Source: Pricia antarctica
GTDB lineage: Bacteria; Bacteroidota; Bacteroidia; Flavobacteriales; Flavobacteriaceae
Reading direction: 5' to 3'
NCBI RefSeq assembly: GCF_900101815.1
Contig: NZ_FNAO01000005.1
Coordinates: 310,001 to 374,000 of the forward strand
Length of the DNA: 64,000 nucleotides
The translations under genes and the position numbers were made by a program. Shown here piece after piece: positions 28,867 to 37,161 of this stretch (within the stretch, counting starts at the first letter, position 1; the number at the start of each line of letters is the position of its first letter). The notes beneath the pieces are model-generated. The model did not search any database. It was not told where the DNA came from and saw nothing but the letters and a program-made list of their open reading frames with translations.

Positions 28867-29532
28867 TTAAGCAAAGGTCTCTTTATAAAGAAACTTTCCT
28901 AGATCGATGATATTCTCCAATGGGGTGTTATCGAAGACGTCAAAAACCGTGTTGATGGATTTCTCGATAACGATGTCCGTCTTTTCAAAAGCAGCGGACG
29001 AGTCGTTCATCCAGAATTTAAGCACGAACAGAAACTGCAACCATGCTCCCTCTGAGAAGAGGCTAGGGTTATGTTGGGTAAGCTTTGAATTTTTGTCGGC
29101 ATTTCCATCGTCGATCAAATCGGTGGCGAAACCTTTGATATGACTTCGTAAACCTTTTAACTGCTTCATGTTCTTCATCATTCCGCCATCTTCCTTTAAC
29201 GCAAAGAGAACATAACTTCGATTCAAGGTTAACATTTCGAAAAAGGTATAAAAGAAAGTGAGCATCTTATCTTTGTTGGAAAAACCCACATACTCCTTGT
29301 TCTTAAGTAGCAAGGCTTCCGTATTCGTATAAAATTTGCTCCAAATCGCTTTTTGAATACCTTCTACCGAACCGAAAAATCCATAGAAATCGGTTTCCTC
29401 TATGCCATTCGTCTTGCAAAACTTGTAAATGGACTTAGGAATCGCTTCATGTTCCAAAACATAATTCATATACATACCAATGATGTCGTCTTCGGTAACT
29501 TTTTTCGCTTTTACTTTCGTCTTTGTGGCCAT
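28867..29532 (-). CDS. TetR-like protein linked to an ABC1 kinase
   Basis: A 221-residue, mostly helical protein. The N-terminal 60 residues resemble a TetR helix-turn-helix (VTEDDIIGMYMNYV...SIYKFCKTNGIEETDFYGFFG), and the remainder matches the C-terminal ligand-binding fold found in TetR proteins beside AarF genes. The DNA-recognition helix is weakly conserved, so regulation of the downstream kinase gene is plausible but uncertain. Confidence 0.75.
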   Translation of the reverse strand: MATKTKVKAKKVTEDDIIGMYMNYVLEHEAIPKSIYKFCKTNGIEETDFYGFFGSVEGIQKAIWSKFYTNTEALLLKNKEYVGFSNKDKMLTFFYTFFEMLTLNRSYVLFALKEDGGMMKNMKQLKGLRSHIKGFATDLIDDGNADKNSKLTQHNPSLFSEGAWLQFLFVLKFWMNDSSAAFEKTDIVIEKSINTVFDVFDNTPLENIIDLGKFLYKETFA

Positions 29533-29663
29533 ATATAAATGCTATAGTTTATCAATTCCTTGGGAATAGGCTTCGAGATAAATTAATGATGAGTAAATTT
29601 ACAGGTTATCTACGGCAAACTGTGTTAACGGATTACGAAATAACCGTGTTTCAGAATAGGATG
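29533..29663. other. Intergenic stretch, no gene seen
   Basis: Between the TetR-like gene start and the small-RNA unit I find no coding or RNA feature. It should hold the promoter of the TetR-ABC1 pair, but no clear match to the consensus was found. Confidence 0.3.
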
Positions 29664-29666
29664 CTA

Positions 29667-29773
29667 ATAAAAACGTGCCTCCAAGTGAAGACACGTTTTC
29701 AAACAACCTAACCAATAAATAATCAAAACATGATTATGACCTAATCTCTTTCTCATAGCAATTCTTTCATAAT
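29667..29773 (-). ncRNA. Candidate small RNA, about 105 nt
   Basis: A complete transcription unit is visible in an otherwise empty intergenic region: a near-ideal promoter (29779-29808), a predicted start near 29773, and a terminator-like hairpin at 29670-29699 (AAAACGTG, 14-nt loop, CACGTTTT, then TTATT). A 30-codon frame (29664-29756, beginning MRKRLGHNH) overlaps it but extends through the hairpin, so a non-coding product is more likely. It may belong to one of the Flavobacteria-specific RNA families, which I cannot test here. Confidence 0.5.
29670..29699 (-). terminator. Terminator-like hairpin of the small RNA
   Basis: An eight-base-pair stem AAAACGTG/CACGTTTT with a 14-base loop, followed on the minus strand by T-rich sequence. 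Confidence 0.5.
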
Positions 29774-29778
29774 CGAGT

Positions 29779-29808
29779 CAAAGATATATAAATGTTTAAT
29801 CATTTCAA
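29779..29808 (-). promoter_or_regulatory. Bacteroidota-type promoter of the candidate small RNA
   Basis: TATCTTTG (complement of 29779-29786) and TTG (complement of 29806-29808) are separated by exactly 19 nt. No annotated gene begins downstream of it. Confidence 0.65.
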
Positions 29809-29887
29809 TAATAGTTTAAACAAAAAAATGTTAAACTTTTCTTAGGGTTATTACGAAGGATGCTATTCACCATGAAATAAGTGTCAG

Positions 29888-29918
29888 TTTGTCACTATAA
29901 TAGGCTATGGTACTTTTT
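29888..29918 (+). promoter_or_regulatory. Possible promoter of htpG
   Basis: TTTG at 29888-29891, a 19-nt spacer, then TACTTTTT at 29911-29918 (last base differs from consensus). It lies 28 nt upstream of the htpG start codon. No CIRCE-type heat-shock operator is seen. Confidence 0.4.
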
Positions 29919-29946
29919 TTGACCATTCATAAAAAAATATATTTTT

Positions 29947-31836
29947 ATGGCTACAGGTAAAATCAACGTTTCGGTGGAAAATATTTTTCCGCTGATTAAG
30001 AAATTTTTATACAGCGATCACGAAATCTTTCTTCGGGAACTAATTTCAAACGGAACGGACGCGACGCTCAAATTGAAACACCTCGCCGCTATCGGTGAGG
30101 CGAAAGTGGAGTACGGTCATCCTATTATAGAGGTCAAAGTCGATAAGGAAAATAAAAAAATCCACATCACCGATCAGGGAATAGGGATGACCGAGGAAGA
30201 GGTCAAAAAATACATCAATGACATCGCCTTTTCCGGTGCTGAGGAATTTTTGAACAAGTATGAAGATGGTGCCAAGGATTCAGGAATCATCGGACATTTC
30301 GGACTCGGGTTCTATTCCGCTTTTATGGTGGCCGAAAAAGTGGAAATCCTCACCAAAAGTTATAAGGAAGATTCCGAAGCAGTGCACTGGAGCTGTGACG
30401 GATCGCCCAATTTCACCTTGAAAAAAGGAAAGAAAAAGAATCGCGGTACCGAAATCATTCTCCATATCGCAGAAGATTCTACCGAGTTTTTAGAGGACAA
30501 TCGAATTACTACCCTTTTGCGGAAGTACAACAAGTTCATGCCGATACCCATCAAGTTCGGCATGAAAACGGAAACCCTTCCAAAGCCCGAAGACGCTAAA
30601 AAAGAGGATAAGGCTCCCACCAAGGAAGTCGATAATATCATAAACAATCCCAACCCGGCGTGGACGAAACAGCCCGCCGATCTCGAGGATACCGATTATA
30701 AGGAATTCTACCGCGAACTCTATCCCATGCAGTTTGAAGATCCTTTGTTTCACATCCATCTGAATGTAGATTATCCATTTAATTTAACGGGCATTTTATA
30801 TTTCCCGAAATTGACGAATGATCTCAACATCCAAAAAGATAAGATACAACTCTACCAGAACCAAGTGTTCGTGACGGATAATGTCGAAGGCATCGTGCCT
30901 GAATTCCTGACGATGCTACGTGGTGTTATCGATTCACCGGATATTCCATTGAACGTATCGCGTTCTTATCTTCAAGCGGATGGCGCGGTCAAAAAAATAG
31001 CCTCGTACATCACTCGCAAAGTGGCCGATAAACTGAATTCCCTCGTCAAAGACAATCGGGAAGATTATGAGAAGAAATGGAACGATATCAAGATCGTGAT
31101 CGAATATGGAATGCTTTCGGAGGATAAATTCTTTGAGAAATCGGACAAATTCGCATTGTACCCCACGGTAGACGGAAAGTATTTCACCTTTGACGAGCTT
31201 AAGGAGAAAATTAAGTCCAATCAAACCGATAAAGACGAAAAACTGGTCATCCTCTATGCTTCGGACAAAGAGGCGCAGCACAGTTATATAGAAGCGGCCA
31301 AGGCCAAAGGATATGAAGTTTTATTGTTGGATTCCCCCATCATCGGGCACTTGATACAAAAACTGGAAGGCTCTAAGGAGAAGATTTCCTTCGCCCGTGT
31401 CGATGCCGACCCTATCGACATCCTCATTAAAAAAGAGGATACGGCCATCAGTAAACTCTCCGAAGAGGAAAAGGATCGGCTGAAGGCGAATTTAGAGGAA
31501 GCCATTGAAAATAAAAGCTACACGGTTCAGCTCGAGGCTATGGACAGTGACGCCTCGCCCTTCATCATCACCGAACCGGAGTTTATGCGCCGCATGAAAG
31601 AAATGCAGCGGACCGGTGGCGGCGGTATTATGGGTATGGGCAGTATGCCGGAGATGTACAACCTGGTAGTCAACACCAATCACGAGTTGGTCGGTGAAAT
31701 CTTAAACACCAAGACCGCCAAAAAGCGGGAGCGTTTAATCAATCAATCCGTTGATTTGGCGCGGCTCTCAAAGGGGCTGTTGAAAGGTAAAGAATTGACC
31801 AATTTTATCAAGCGTAGTTACGAAATGGTGAAATAA
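29947..31836 (+). CDS. htpG: Molecular chaperone HtpG (Hsp90)
   Basis: A 629-residue bacterial Hsp90. The GHKL ATPase domain has LISNGTDA, DQGIGM and GHFGLGFYSAFMVA; the middle and C-terminal dimerisation domains are complete, and the C-terminal region includes a Gly/Met-rich stretch (GGGGIMGMGSMPEM). It is cytosolic and ATP-dependent. It is monocistronic, with a strong terminator downstream. Confidence 0.97.
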   Translation: MATGKINVSVENIFPLIKKFLYSDHEIFLRELISNGTDATLKLKHLAAIGEAKVEYGHPIIEVKVDKENKKIHITDQGIGMTEEEVKKYINDIAFSGAEEFLNKYEDGAKDSGIIGHFGLGFYSAFMVAEKVEILTKSYKEDSEAVHWSCDGSPNFTLKKGKKKNRGTEIILHIAEDSTEFLEDNRITTLLRKYNKFMPIPIKFGMKTETLPKPEDAKKEDKAPTKEVDNIINNPNPAWTKQPADLEDTDYKEFYRELYPMQFEDPLFHIHLNVDYPFNLTGILYFPKLTNDLNIQKDKIQLYQNQVFVTDNVEGIVPEFLTMLRGVIDSPDIPLNVSRSYLQADGAVKKIASYITRKVADKLNSLVKDNREDYEKKWNDIKIVIEYGMLSEDKFFEKSDKFALYPTVDGKYFTFDELKEKIKSNQTDKDEKLVILYASDKEAQHSYIEAAKAKGYEVLLLDSPIIGHLIQKLEGSKEKISFARVDADPIDILIKKEDTAISKLSEEEKDRLKANLEEAIENKSYTVQLEAMDSDASPFIITEPEFMRRMKEMQRTGGGGIMGMGSMPEMYNLVVNTNHELVGEILNTKTAKKRERLINQSVDLARLSKGLLKGKELTNFIKRSYEMVK

Positions 31837-31908
31837 TCAATTTTTGGTCATTCCCGCATTTTATCTACGCTAAGCGTGAACTTTTGTGGGAATTTTATGA
31901 ACAGCGTT

Positions 31909-31952
31909 AAAAACCGCCTTTCCTTGAATGAAATTTAGGAAAGGCGGTTTTT
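31909..31952 (+). terminator. Rho-independent terminator of htpG
   Basis: AAAACCGCCTTTCCT and AGGAAAGGCGGTTTTT form a 14-bp perfect stem around a 13-nt loop, followed by a T-run. Confidence 0.85.
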
Positions 31953-32135
31953 CGTACACTTACTGCTAAAAAAAATTACTTATTCCCAAAAGAATTAACA
32001 CTTTTCATATGTAGAAAATAGAGTAGCACATGGACTTTGTTCAGCTTGTCGTTAAACAGCACATCCTAAAATTTAACACCCTACGAATCAGTGGATAGTA
32101 TACCTTTGATATTAACGTAAAGCCAAATCTGATTC

Positions 32136-33053
32136 ATGAAACCCAATCTTTTTCTATTGATTTTTTGTTTTATTTTCGCGACCTACTTATCCGCGCAAGA
32201 TGACCTTCCCATACAAATTGACGATACGCAAATCAAACCCCTGCGGCAATTACTGGATAGTTCGCTTCAGATCCGTTTTGAACAGGAACTGAACAGCCAT
32301 GCGGATTGGGCCACCCTGATTGCCCAAAAGAAAATGGCAGTGGGCATCGTTGATTTGAGCAATCCCGAAATACCTCGTTTTGCACGAGTGAACGGTAGCT
32401 ACATGATGTATGCCGCCAGCCTTCCCAAAATCGCCATTCTTTTGGCGGCAACCGATGCCATTGACAAAGGGGAACTCGAAGAAACGCCCGAGGTGAAGAA
32501 GGACATGCGCCTTATGATTAGCAAATCGAACAACGAAGCCGCGACGCGTATGATCGACCGCGTGGGCTACGATAAATTGGAGGCCGTTATGACCGACCCC
32601 AAATATGATTTCTACGATGAGGAAAAAGGAGGCGGACTTTGGGTCGGCAAACGTTATGGCAGTGGGGGCACTACGAACCGTGAGCCCTTGAAACATTTAA
32701 GCCACGCGGCCTCGGTCACCCAAGTGTGCCGATTCTATTATTTGTTGGCCAATGGAAAACTGGTCAACGAAAAGCGTTCGAAAGAAATGTTGGCCGCACT
32801 TGAAAATCCAGAATTACACCATAAGTTTGTGAACACGTTAGACCAGATTGCGCCCAAAGCCAGATTATTCCGCAAGTCCGGTTCTTGGCGTACCTATCAT
32901 TCGGATTCTATTTTGGTGTGGGGCGAAAATCCGGATAGGCGCTATATTATCGTTGCCCTTGTTGATGATGCCAATGGGGAACAGATAATTCGGGATTTGG
33001 TACGGCCAATTGAAAGGGTCTTAAAAAAGGATACAACTTTGGCAACAAAATAG
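32136..33053 (+). CDS. Class A beta-lactamase-like serine hydrolase, exported
   Basis: A 305-residue protein with an N-terminal signal peptide (ending near YLSAQ, residue 21) and the SxxK fold: Ser95-x-x-Lys98 (ASLPKIA), an S-N-N triplet at 131-133 in the place of SDN, and Lys247-Ser248-Gly249. The class A Glu166-type omega-loop is not obvious, so hydrolysis of beta-lactams is not established; a peptidase-like or penicillin-binding role is possible. A -7-like TACCTTTG lies 27 nt upstream. It starts a plus-strand pair with the transporter gene at 33096 and resembles in layout the second hydrolase at 35902-37161. Confidence 0.85.
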   Translation: MKPNLFLLIFCFIFATYLSAQDDLPIQIDDTQIKPLRQLLDSSLQIRFEQELNSHADWATLIAQKKMAVGIVDLSNPEIPRFARVNGSYMMYAASLPKIAILLAATDAIDKGELEETPEVKKDMRLMISKSNNEAATRMIDRVGYDKLEAVMTDPKYDFYDEEKGGGLWVGKRYGSGGTTNREPLKHLSHAASVTQVCRFYYLLANGKLVNEKRSKEMLAALENPELHHKFVNTLDQIAPKARLFRKSGSWRTYHSDSILVWGENPDRRYIIVALVDDANGEQIIRDLVRPIERVLKKDTTLATK

Positions 33054-33095
33054 GATAGTATGAGTTCTTAGATAGCCAAAGTCAACCTTTAATCA

Positions 33096-35915
33096 ATGCT
33101 CCGTAACCTAATTCAAAAAACATTCGATGTCCGTGAAGGGGAATTCCGGATTTCCTTTTACATGCTCTCCTATATATTTTTGGTCATTGCGGTGCTGATG
33201 ATCATCAAGCCTACGATAAACGCACTTTTTCTATCGGAATTGGGCGTCGAGCAGCTGCCCTTTGCATTTTTGGCGGTCGCAGTAACGGCCATCGGTAGTT
33301 CGTTCTTCTATTCCCGAGCGTTGACCCGGTTTCCACTAAACCGAATCATCAAGTTCACTATTTTCGGTTCTACCATCGTCTTGATCAGTTTTGGATTGCT
33401 CTTGAAATTTAACTGGGTAGGCGGCTGGTTGCTGTATTTATTCTATGTATGGGTGGCCCTCTATGCGGTTTTGTCCGCCTCGCAATTCTGGGTATTGGCC
33501 AATTTGGTCTATACGGTGAGGGAAGCCAAACGACTTTTCGGATTCATCGGATCGGGCGCGATTTTGGGGGGGATTTTCGGGGGATATCTCACCTCCCTCC
33601 TTGCCCCTATCATTGGTACCGATAACCTGATTTTTCTCGCGGCAACGCTTCTCTTATGCTGCATCCCGTTGTTGCAAAAAATTTGGAATTCCAGTATTAA
33701 AAAACTCGGAAAACAGAAACGCCCCAAACGGATGCCAAATGCTGCTGAAAGACCTTGGCAGTTGATTATAAAATCCAAACACCTGACCTATATCGCGTGC
33801 ATAGTTACGGTCAGCGTCTTGACCGCCAAATTGGTAGACTATCTCTTTAGCGATTTTGCCTCCGCAGCTATACCTGACCCCGATGAGCTAACCTCCTTTT
33901 TCGCCTTTTGGTTCTCGACCTTTAATCTGCTCTCCCTGACCATCCAATTATTTTTCACCCATCGTATCGTTGGCATCTGGGGGGTAGGTTTTTCGCTTCT
34001 ATTGCTGCCCATCGGTATTTTTGCGGGCAGTATGTTCTTTTTTATCCTTCCCGAACTTTCCGCCGTAATCGTCATCAAGGCTATGGACGGTGTGCTCAAA
34101 CAGTCCGTGCATAAAAGTGCATCGGAACTTTTATCGTTACCGCTTCCCTTTGATTTAAAGAACAGGACCAAGTCATTTATCGATGTGGTAGTGGATAGTG
34201 TAGCCACGGGACTTGCCGGTTTCCTATTGATTTTCGTGGTGAAGGGCCTTGATTTGCCTTCCTATTATATTGCGGCCATCATTATAGGATTGGTCGGGGT
34301 TTGGGTATTTTTCATCCTTAAGGTGCGCCAGGAGTATTATAAGACTTTTCGGAGTAATTTGGAAGAGCTGACCGAACGCAATGAACGAGCTGCAAAACCG
34401 ATGGCAAAAAAAGTATCGGTGGTAAAAGGCATGCGAAATGTATTCCGGACAGGTTCTGAGGAACAGATTCTTTTTATGCTGGGTAAATTAATGGAAATTA
34501 ACGATAAGCGGTTTCAAGAGGATGTGCAGCTCCTATTGGACCATCCTTCGACAAAAGTTAGAACGGCGGCTATCCAAAATCTTTATTTTCTGAATACGTC
34601 GACCATGGTATCCAATGTCAACCCGCTTTTAAAATCCGAGGATGAAGGCCTGACCCTTGCCACTTTGGAATATCTGTTGCTGCATGCCGAGAAGGACAGT
34701 TCGCTGGTATTTGACCGATATTTGGATAACGAAAATAACCATATTTCCAACGCCGCCCTGTACTGTTTGGCCAAGGAATCGAGAAACGATGAGGTCTTAA
34801 AAAGTACATACAATCTTCATTACCGCATCCAATACCAAATCACTAAAGTTACAGACGGAAAAGAGGAAATAGCTACTTTAAAGTCCCTTTTAAAAACTAT
34901 CGGGGCGGCCAATATCCCTGGTTACTTTTCTTTTGTGAACCCATATTTTGAGGATGAAAATCCAGAAATCGTAGCATCGGCCATTTTCGCAGCGGGCCTT
35001 GCCAAAGATGATTGCTTTATTCCGGATTTGATTTCATTATTGCCGCAGAAAAAATTCCGGAAACAGGTCATCGAAGCCCTGTTAGGTTACGGGAGGACGA
35101 TGGTTCCCTTACTTACCAAAATTGCGCTAGAACGGCTAGCGCCCCTTGAAACTTGTCGCTTTATTCCCGCTACGCTACAAAACTTTCCCTCTCAGGAAAC
35201 GGTACGCTGCCTGTTCCAATTGATAGAAGATAGCGATTTGTCCATGCGATTGGAAAGTATAAGGGCCTTAAGTGAAATCCGAAAAAACCATTCGGGACTC
35301 AAATTCGACAAGTACAGGATTGTCGCCTTGATCTATGAGGAATGCAAACTGCACCATCGTACCCTTTCTGCCATGCATACCCAAATTATTATATCCTATA
35401 GAAATCGGACAAAATCCAAAAAAGAAATCAGCGAGGAGGAGCTGGACGCCCGCACCAGTCTGTTGGAATTACTAGAACGCCGACTGGATGCCGGGCTGGA
35501 GCGCATTTTTAAATTATTGGGACTCCGTTATGCCCAAAATGACATCGAAATCGCCTATGAAGGCCTGTTGAGCGACAAACAGGAAGCTCGAACCAACGCC
35601 ATAGAATTTTTGGACAATCTGCTTACGGGGGACCTGAAAAGCACCCTTTTACCCATCATCGAAGAATCTGCATTAGATACCTCATCGGATGAAGTTTTGC
35701 AAAAAATCAAACACAAAGTACCTACGGAAATGGAGTGTTTCGAGCTACTACTGAATGGCAACGACCTAAAGCTAAAACTCGCCGTGCTGTATCTGATAAA
35801 GCATCAAAAGGATGAGAAATATGTACCGCTTGTCATGAAATTTATTAAAAACGATGATCTTAAACTGCGAACGTTTGCCCAAGAGGCTTGGGAGGGCATT
35901 CTTAATTCCGGATAA
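33096..35915 (+). CDS. ATP/ADP-translocase-like (NTT/MFS) carrier fused to HEAT repeats
   Basis: A 939-residue protein. The N-terminal half (about 1-420) has 11-12 hydrophobic segments and resembles the nucleotide-exchange (TLC/NTT) carriers, including FWVLANLVYTVREAKRLFGFIGSGAILGG. The C-terminal half (about 440-930) is soluble and helical with HEAT-like repeats (for example LLDHPSTKVRTAAIQNL and LKLRTFAQEAWEGIL). Such fusions occur in Bacteroidota and Chlamydiae-related lineages; the transported molecule is unknown, and nucleotide transport is inference from family. Its stop overlaps the convergent serine hydrolase gene by 14 bp. Confidence 0.85.
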   Translation: MLRNLIQKTFDVREGEFRISFYMLSYIFLVIAVLMIIKPTINALFLSELGVEQLPFAFLAVAVTAIGSSFFYSRALTRFPLNRIIKFTIFGSTIVLISFGLLLKFNWVGGWLLYLFYVWVALYAVLSASQFWVLANLVYTVREAKRLFGFIGSGAILGGIFGGYLTSLLAPIIGTDNLIFLAATLLLCCIPLLQKIWNSSIKKLGKQKRPKRMPNAAERPWQLIIKSKHLTYIACIVTVSVLTAKLVDYLFSDFASAAIPDPDELTSFFAFWFSTFNLLSLTIQLFFTHRIVGIWGVGFSLLLLPIGIFAGSMFFFILPELSAVIVIKAMDGVLKQSVHKSASELLSLPLPFDLKNRTKSFIDVVVDSVATGLAGFLLIFVVKGLDLPSYYIAAIIIGLVGVWVFFILKVRQEYYKTFRSNLEELTERNERAAKPMAKKVSVVKGMRNVFRTGSEEQILFMLGKLMEINDKRFQEDVQLLLDHPSTKVRTAAIQNLYFLNTSTMVSNVNPLLKSEDEGLTLATLEYLLLHAEKDSSLVFDRYLDNENNHISNAALYCLAKESRNDEVLKSTYNLHYRIQYQITKVTDGKEEIATLKSLLKTIGAANIPGYFSFVNPYFEDENPEIVASAIFAAGLAKDDCFIPDLISLLPQKKFRKQVIEALLGYGRTMVPLLTKIALERLAPLETCRFIPATLQNFPSQETVRCLFQLIEDSDLSMRLESIRALSEIRKNHSGLKFDKYRIVALIYEECKLHHRTLSAMHTQIIISYRNRTKSKKEISEEELDARTSLLELLERRLDAGLERIFKLLGLRYAQNDIEIAYEGLLSDKQEARTNAIEFLDNLLTGDLKSTLLPIIEESALDTSSDEVLQKIKHKVPTEMECFELLLNGNDLKLKLAVLYLIKHQKDEKYVPLVMKFIKNDDLKLRTFAQEAWEGILNSG

Positions 35916-37161
35916 TCTTATCGATACTCCCCGCCAGATACATATGATCACTGGCGGAGTTTTTACGGAGTACGTTGGTCATTAGCACAACCATATAGGT
36001 GCAATTGTTCGGGTGCTCTACAATGGCAACGGAGTTCATGAAATTGGTGACATTACCCATATATTTTTCGCAGGCCTCGCCTTTGCTACGGTCGCATTTG
36101 TAGAGACTGCCGGATTTGAAGTACACGGCGGCTTCTTTCAAGGCGGGTGATTGCGCATAACGGATACGGCGGTCGGTCATGTACATTAGGCGCTTCATTT
36201 CTAAGCTGCTCTGTTCGTCGACTACTTTTCCCTGTTCCAATTGCACCAAGAATTTCATCAGGCCCAATGGAGACCCGATACTACCACCTTTGTCGCCTAC
36301 AAAGGTGTTGGCGCCTCTGGTAAAGAAGCTGCCCAGTCGCCATTCGTCGGCGGTTATTCCTAAATCGCGTAAGGGGAGGTTAACGACGTCGTTGCCGAGA
36401 TCGGTCAGCTCTTTTTTGGGGGTTTCCTTGAAATAGGCATCTGCTTCTTCTTGGGTCAGATTGGGATATTTTTCTTTAAAAGCAGCCATCAGCAAGACTT
36501 CGCGCCATACAATACTTGCCGCTCCGTTGTTGCTGACCGATAGCATATGATCTGCCCATTCGTAGAGCGAAAAAACGTCGCTGGCAATGACCTGCCGTTT
36601 GACCAATGTGTTTTTTTCAATGTTGTAAATGGGAATGGTATGTTCATCGGTCAGGCCCCATACACCCGCTTTGACGGATTTGTTCTTTAATAGTTCCGTA
36701 CGTTTTTCGAAGGAATCGGGATAGATTCTGGCTAGTTGCGTAAAAAGTCCGTTAAGTACGGCCAGTTTGCCGACGCTGCCTGGCTGGTAGCCCGCCTTCT
36801 CGTTTCGCTCGGCATATCGGATATTATTGACATCGGAAATATCGAGTACGGTCAGGGAATAGCTTTTGTCCAAGCCCCTGAAAAGGCTATTGATTTCTTT
36901 TTGGAAGTCTTCGTCGATGGTCATCAAGGCGGCTGCGCTGTCTGCTGCCCTTGGGAGCAGGTTGAGCTTGATTTCATAGTAGGACTTCATGGCGCCCGCC
37001 GGCAAAGCGGTTTTTTCCACGATTTCGCCAGTTTTAATTAATTCTAGGCGTTTTAGGCGTTTGATGCCGGTTTTTTCGTAGCCGTCTATGGGATAATAAT
37101 TCACTACGGAGAATGCAGAGCAGAAAGCAACCAAAAACAAGAAGGCGAGTGTTTTTTTCAT
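35902..37161 (-). CDS. Secreted SxxK serine hydrolase (beta-lactamase-like)
   Basis: A 419-residue protein starting at MKKTLAFLFLVAFCSAFS (signal peptide); the ATG overlaps the stop of the upstream gene by one base (TAATG), which fixes the start. Ser129-x-x-Lys132 (PGSVGKLA), Ser210-Asn211-Asn212 and Lys349-Ser350-Gly351 mark the penicillin-binding/class A fold. Function is unknown. Coupling to a signal-peptide-bearing PEP-synthase-like gene and a convergent overlap with the NTT-HEAT gene are the notable context. Confidence 0.85.
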   Translation of the reverse strand: MKKTLAFLFLVAFCSAFSVVNYYPIDGYEKTGIKRLKRLELIKTGEIVEKTALPAGAMKSYYEIKLNLLPRAADSAAALMTIDEDFQKEINSLFRGLDKSYSLTVLDISDVNNIRYAERNEKAGYQPGSVGKLAVLNGLFTQLARIYPDSFEKRTELLKNKSVKAGVWGLTDEHTIPIYNIEKNTLVKRQVIASDVFSLYEWADHMLSVSNNGAASIVWREVLLMAAFKEKYPNLTQEEADAYFKETPKKELTDLGNDVVNLPLRDLGITADEWRLGSFFTRGANTFVGDKGGSIGSPLGLMKFLVQLEQGKVVDEQSSLEMKRLMYMTDRRIRYAQSPALKEAAVYFKSGSLYKCDRSKGEACEKYMGNVTNFMNSVAIVEHPNNCTYMVVLMTNVLRKNSASDHMYLAGSIDKIIRN

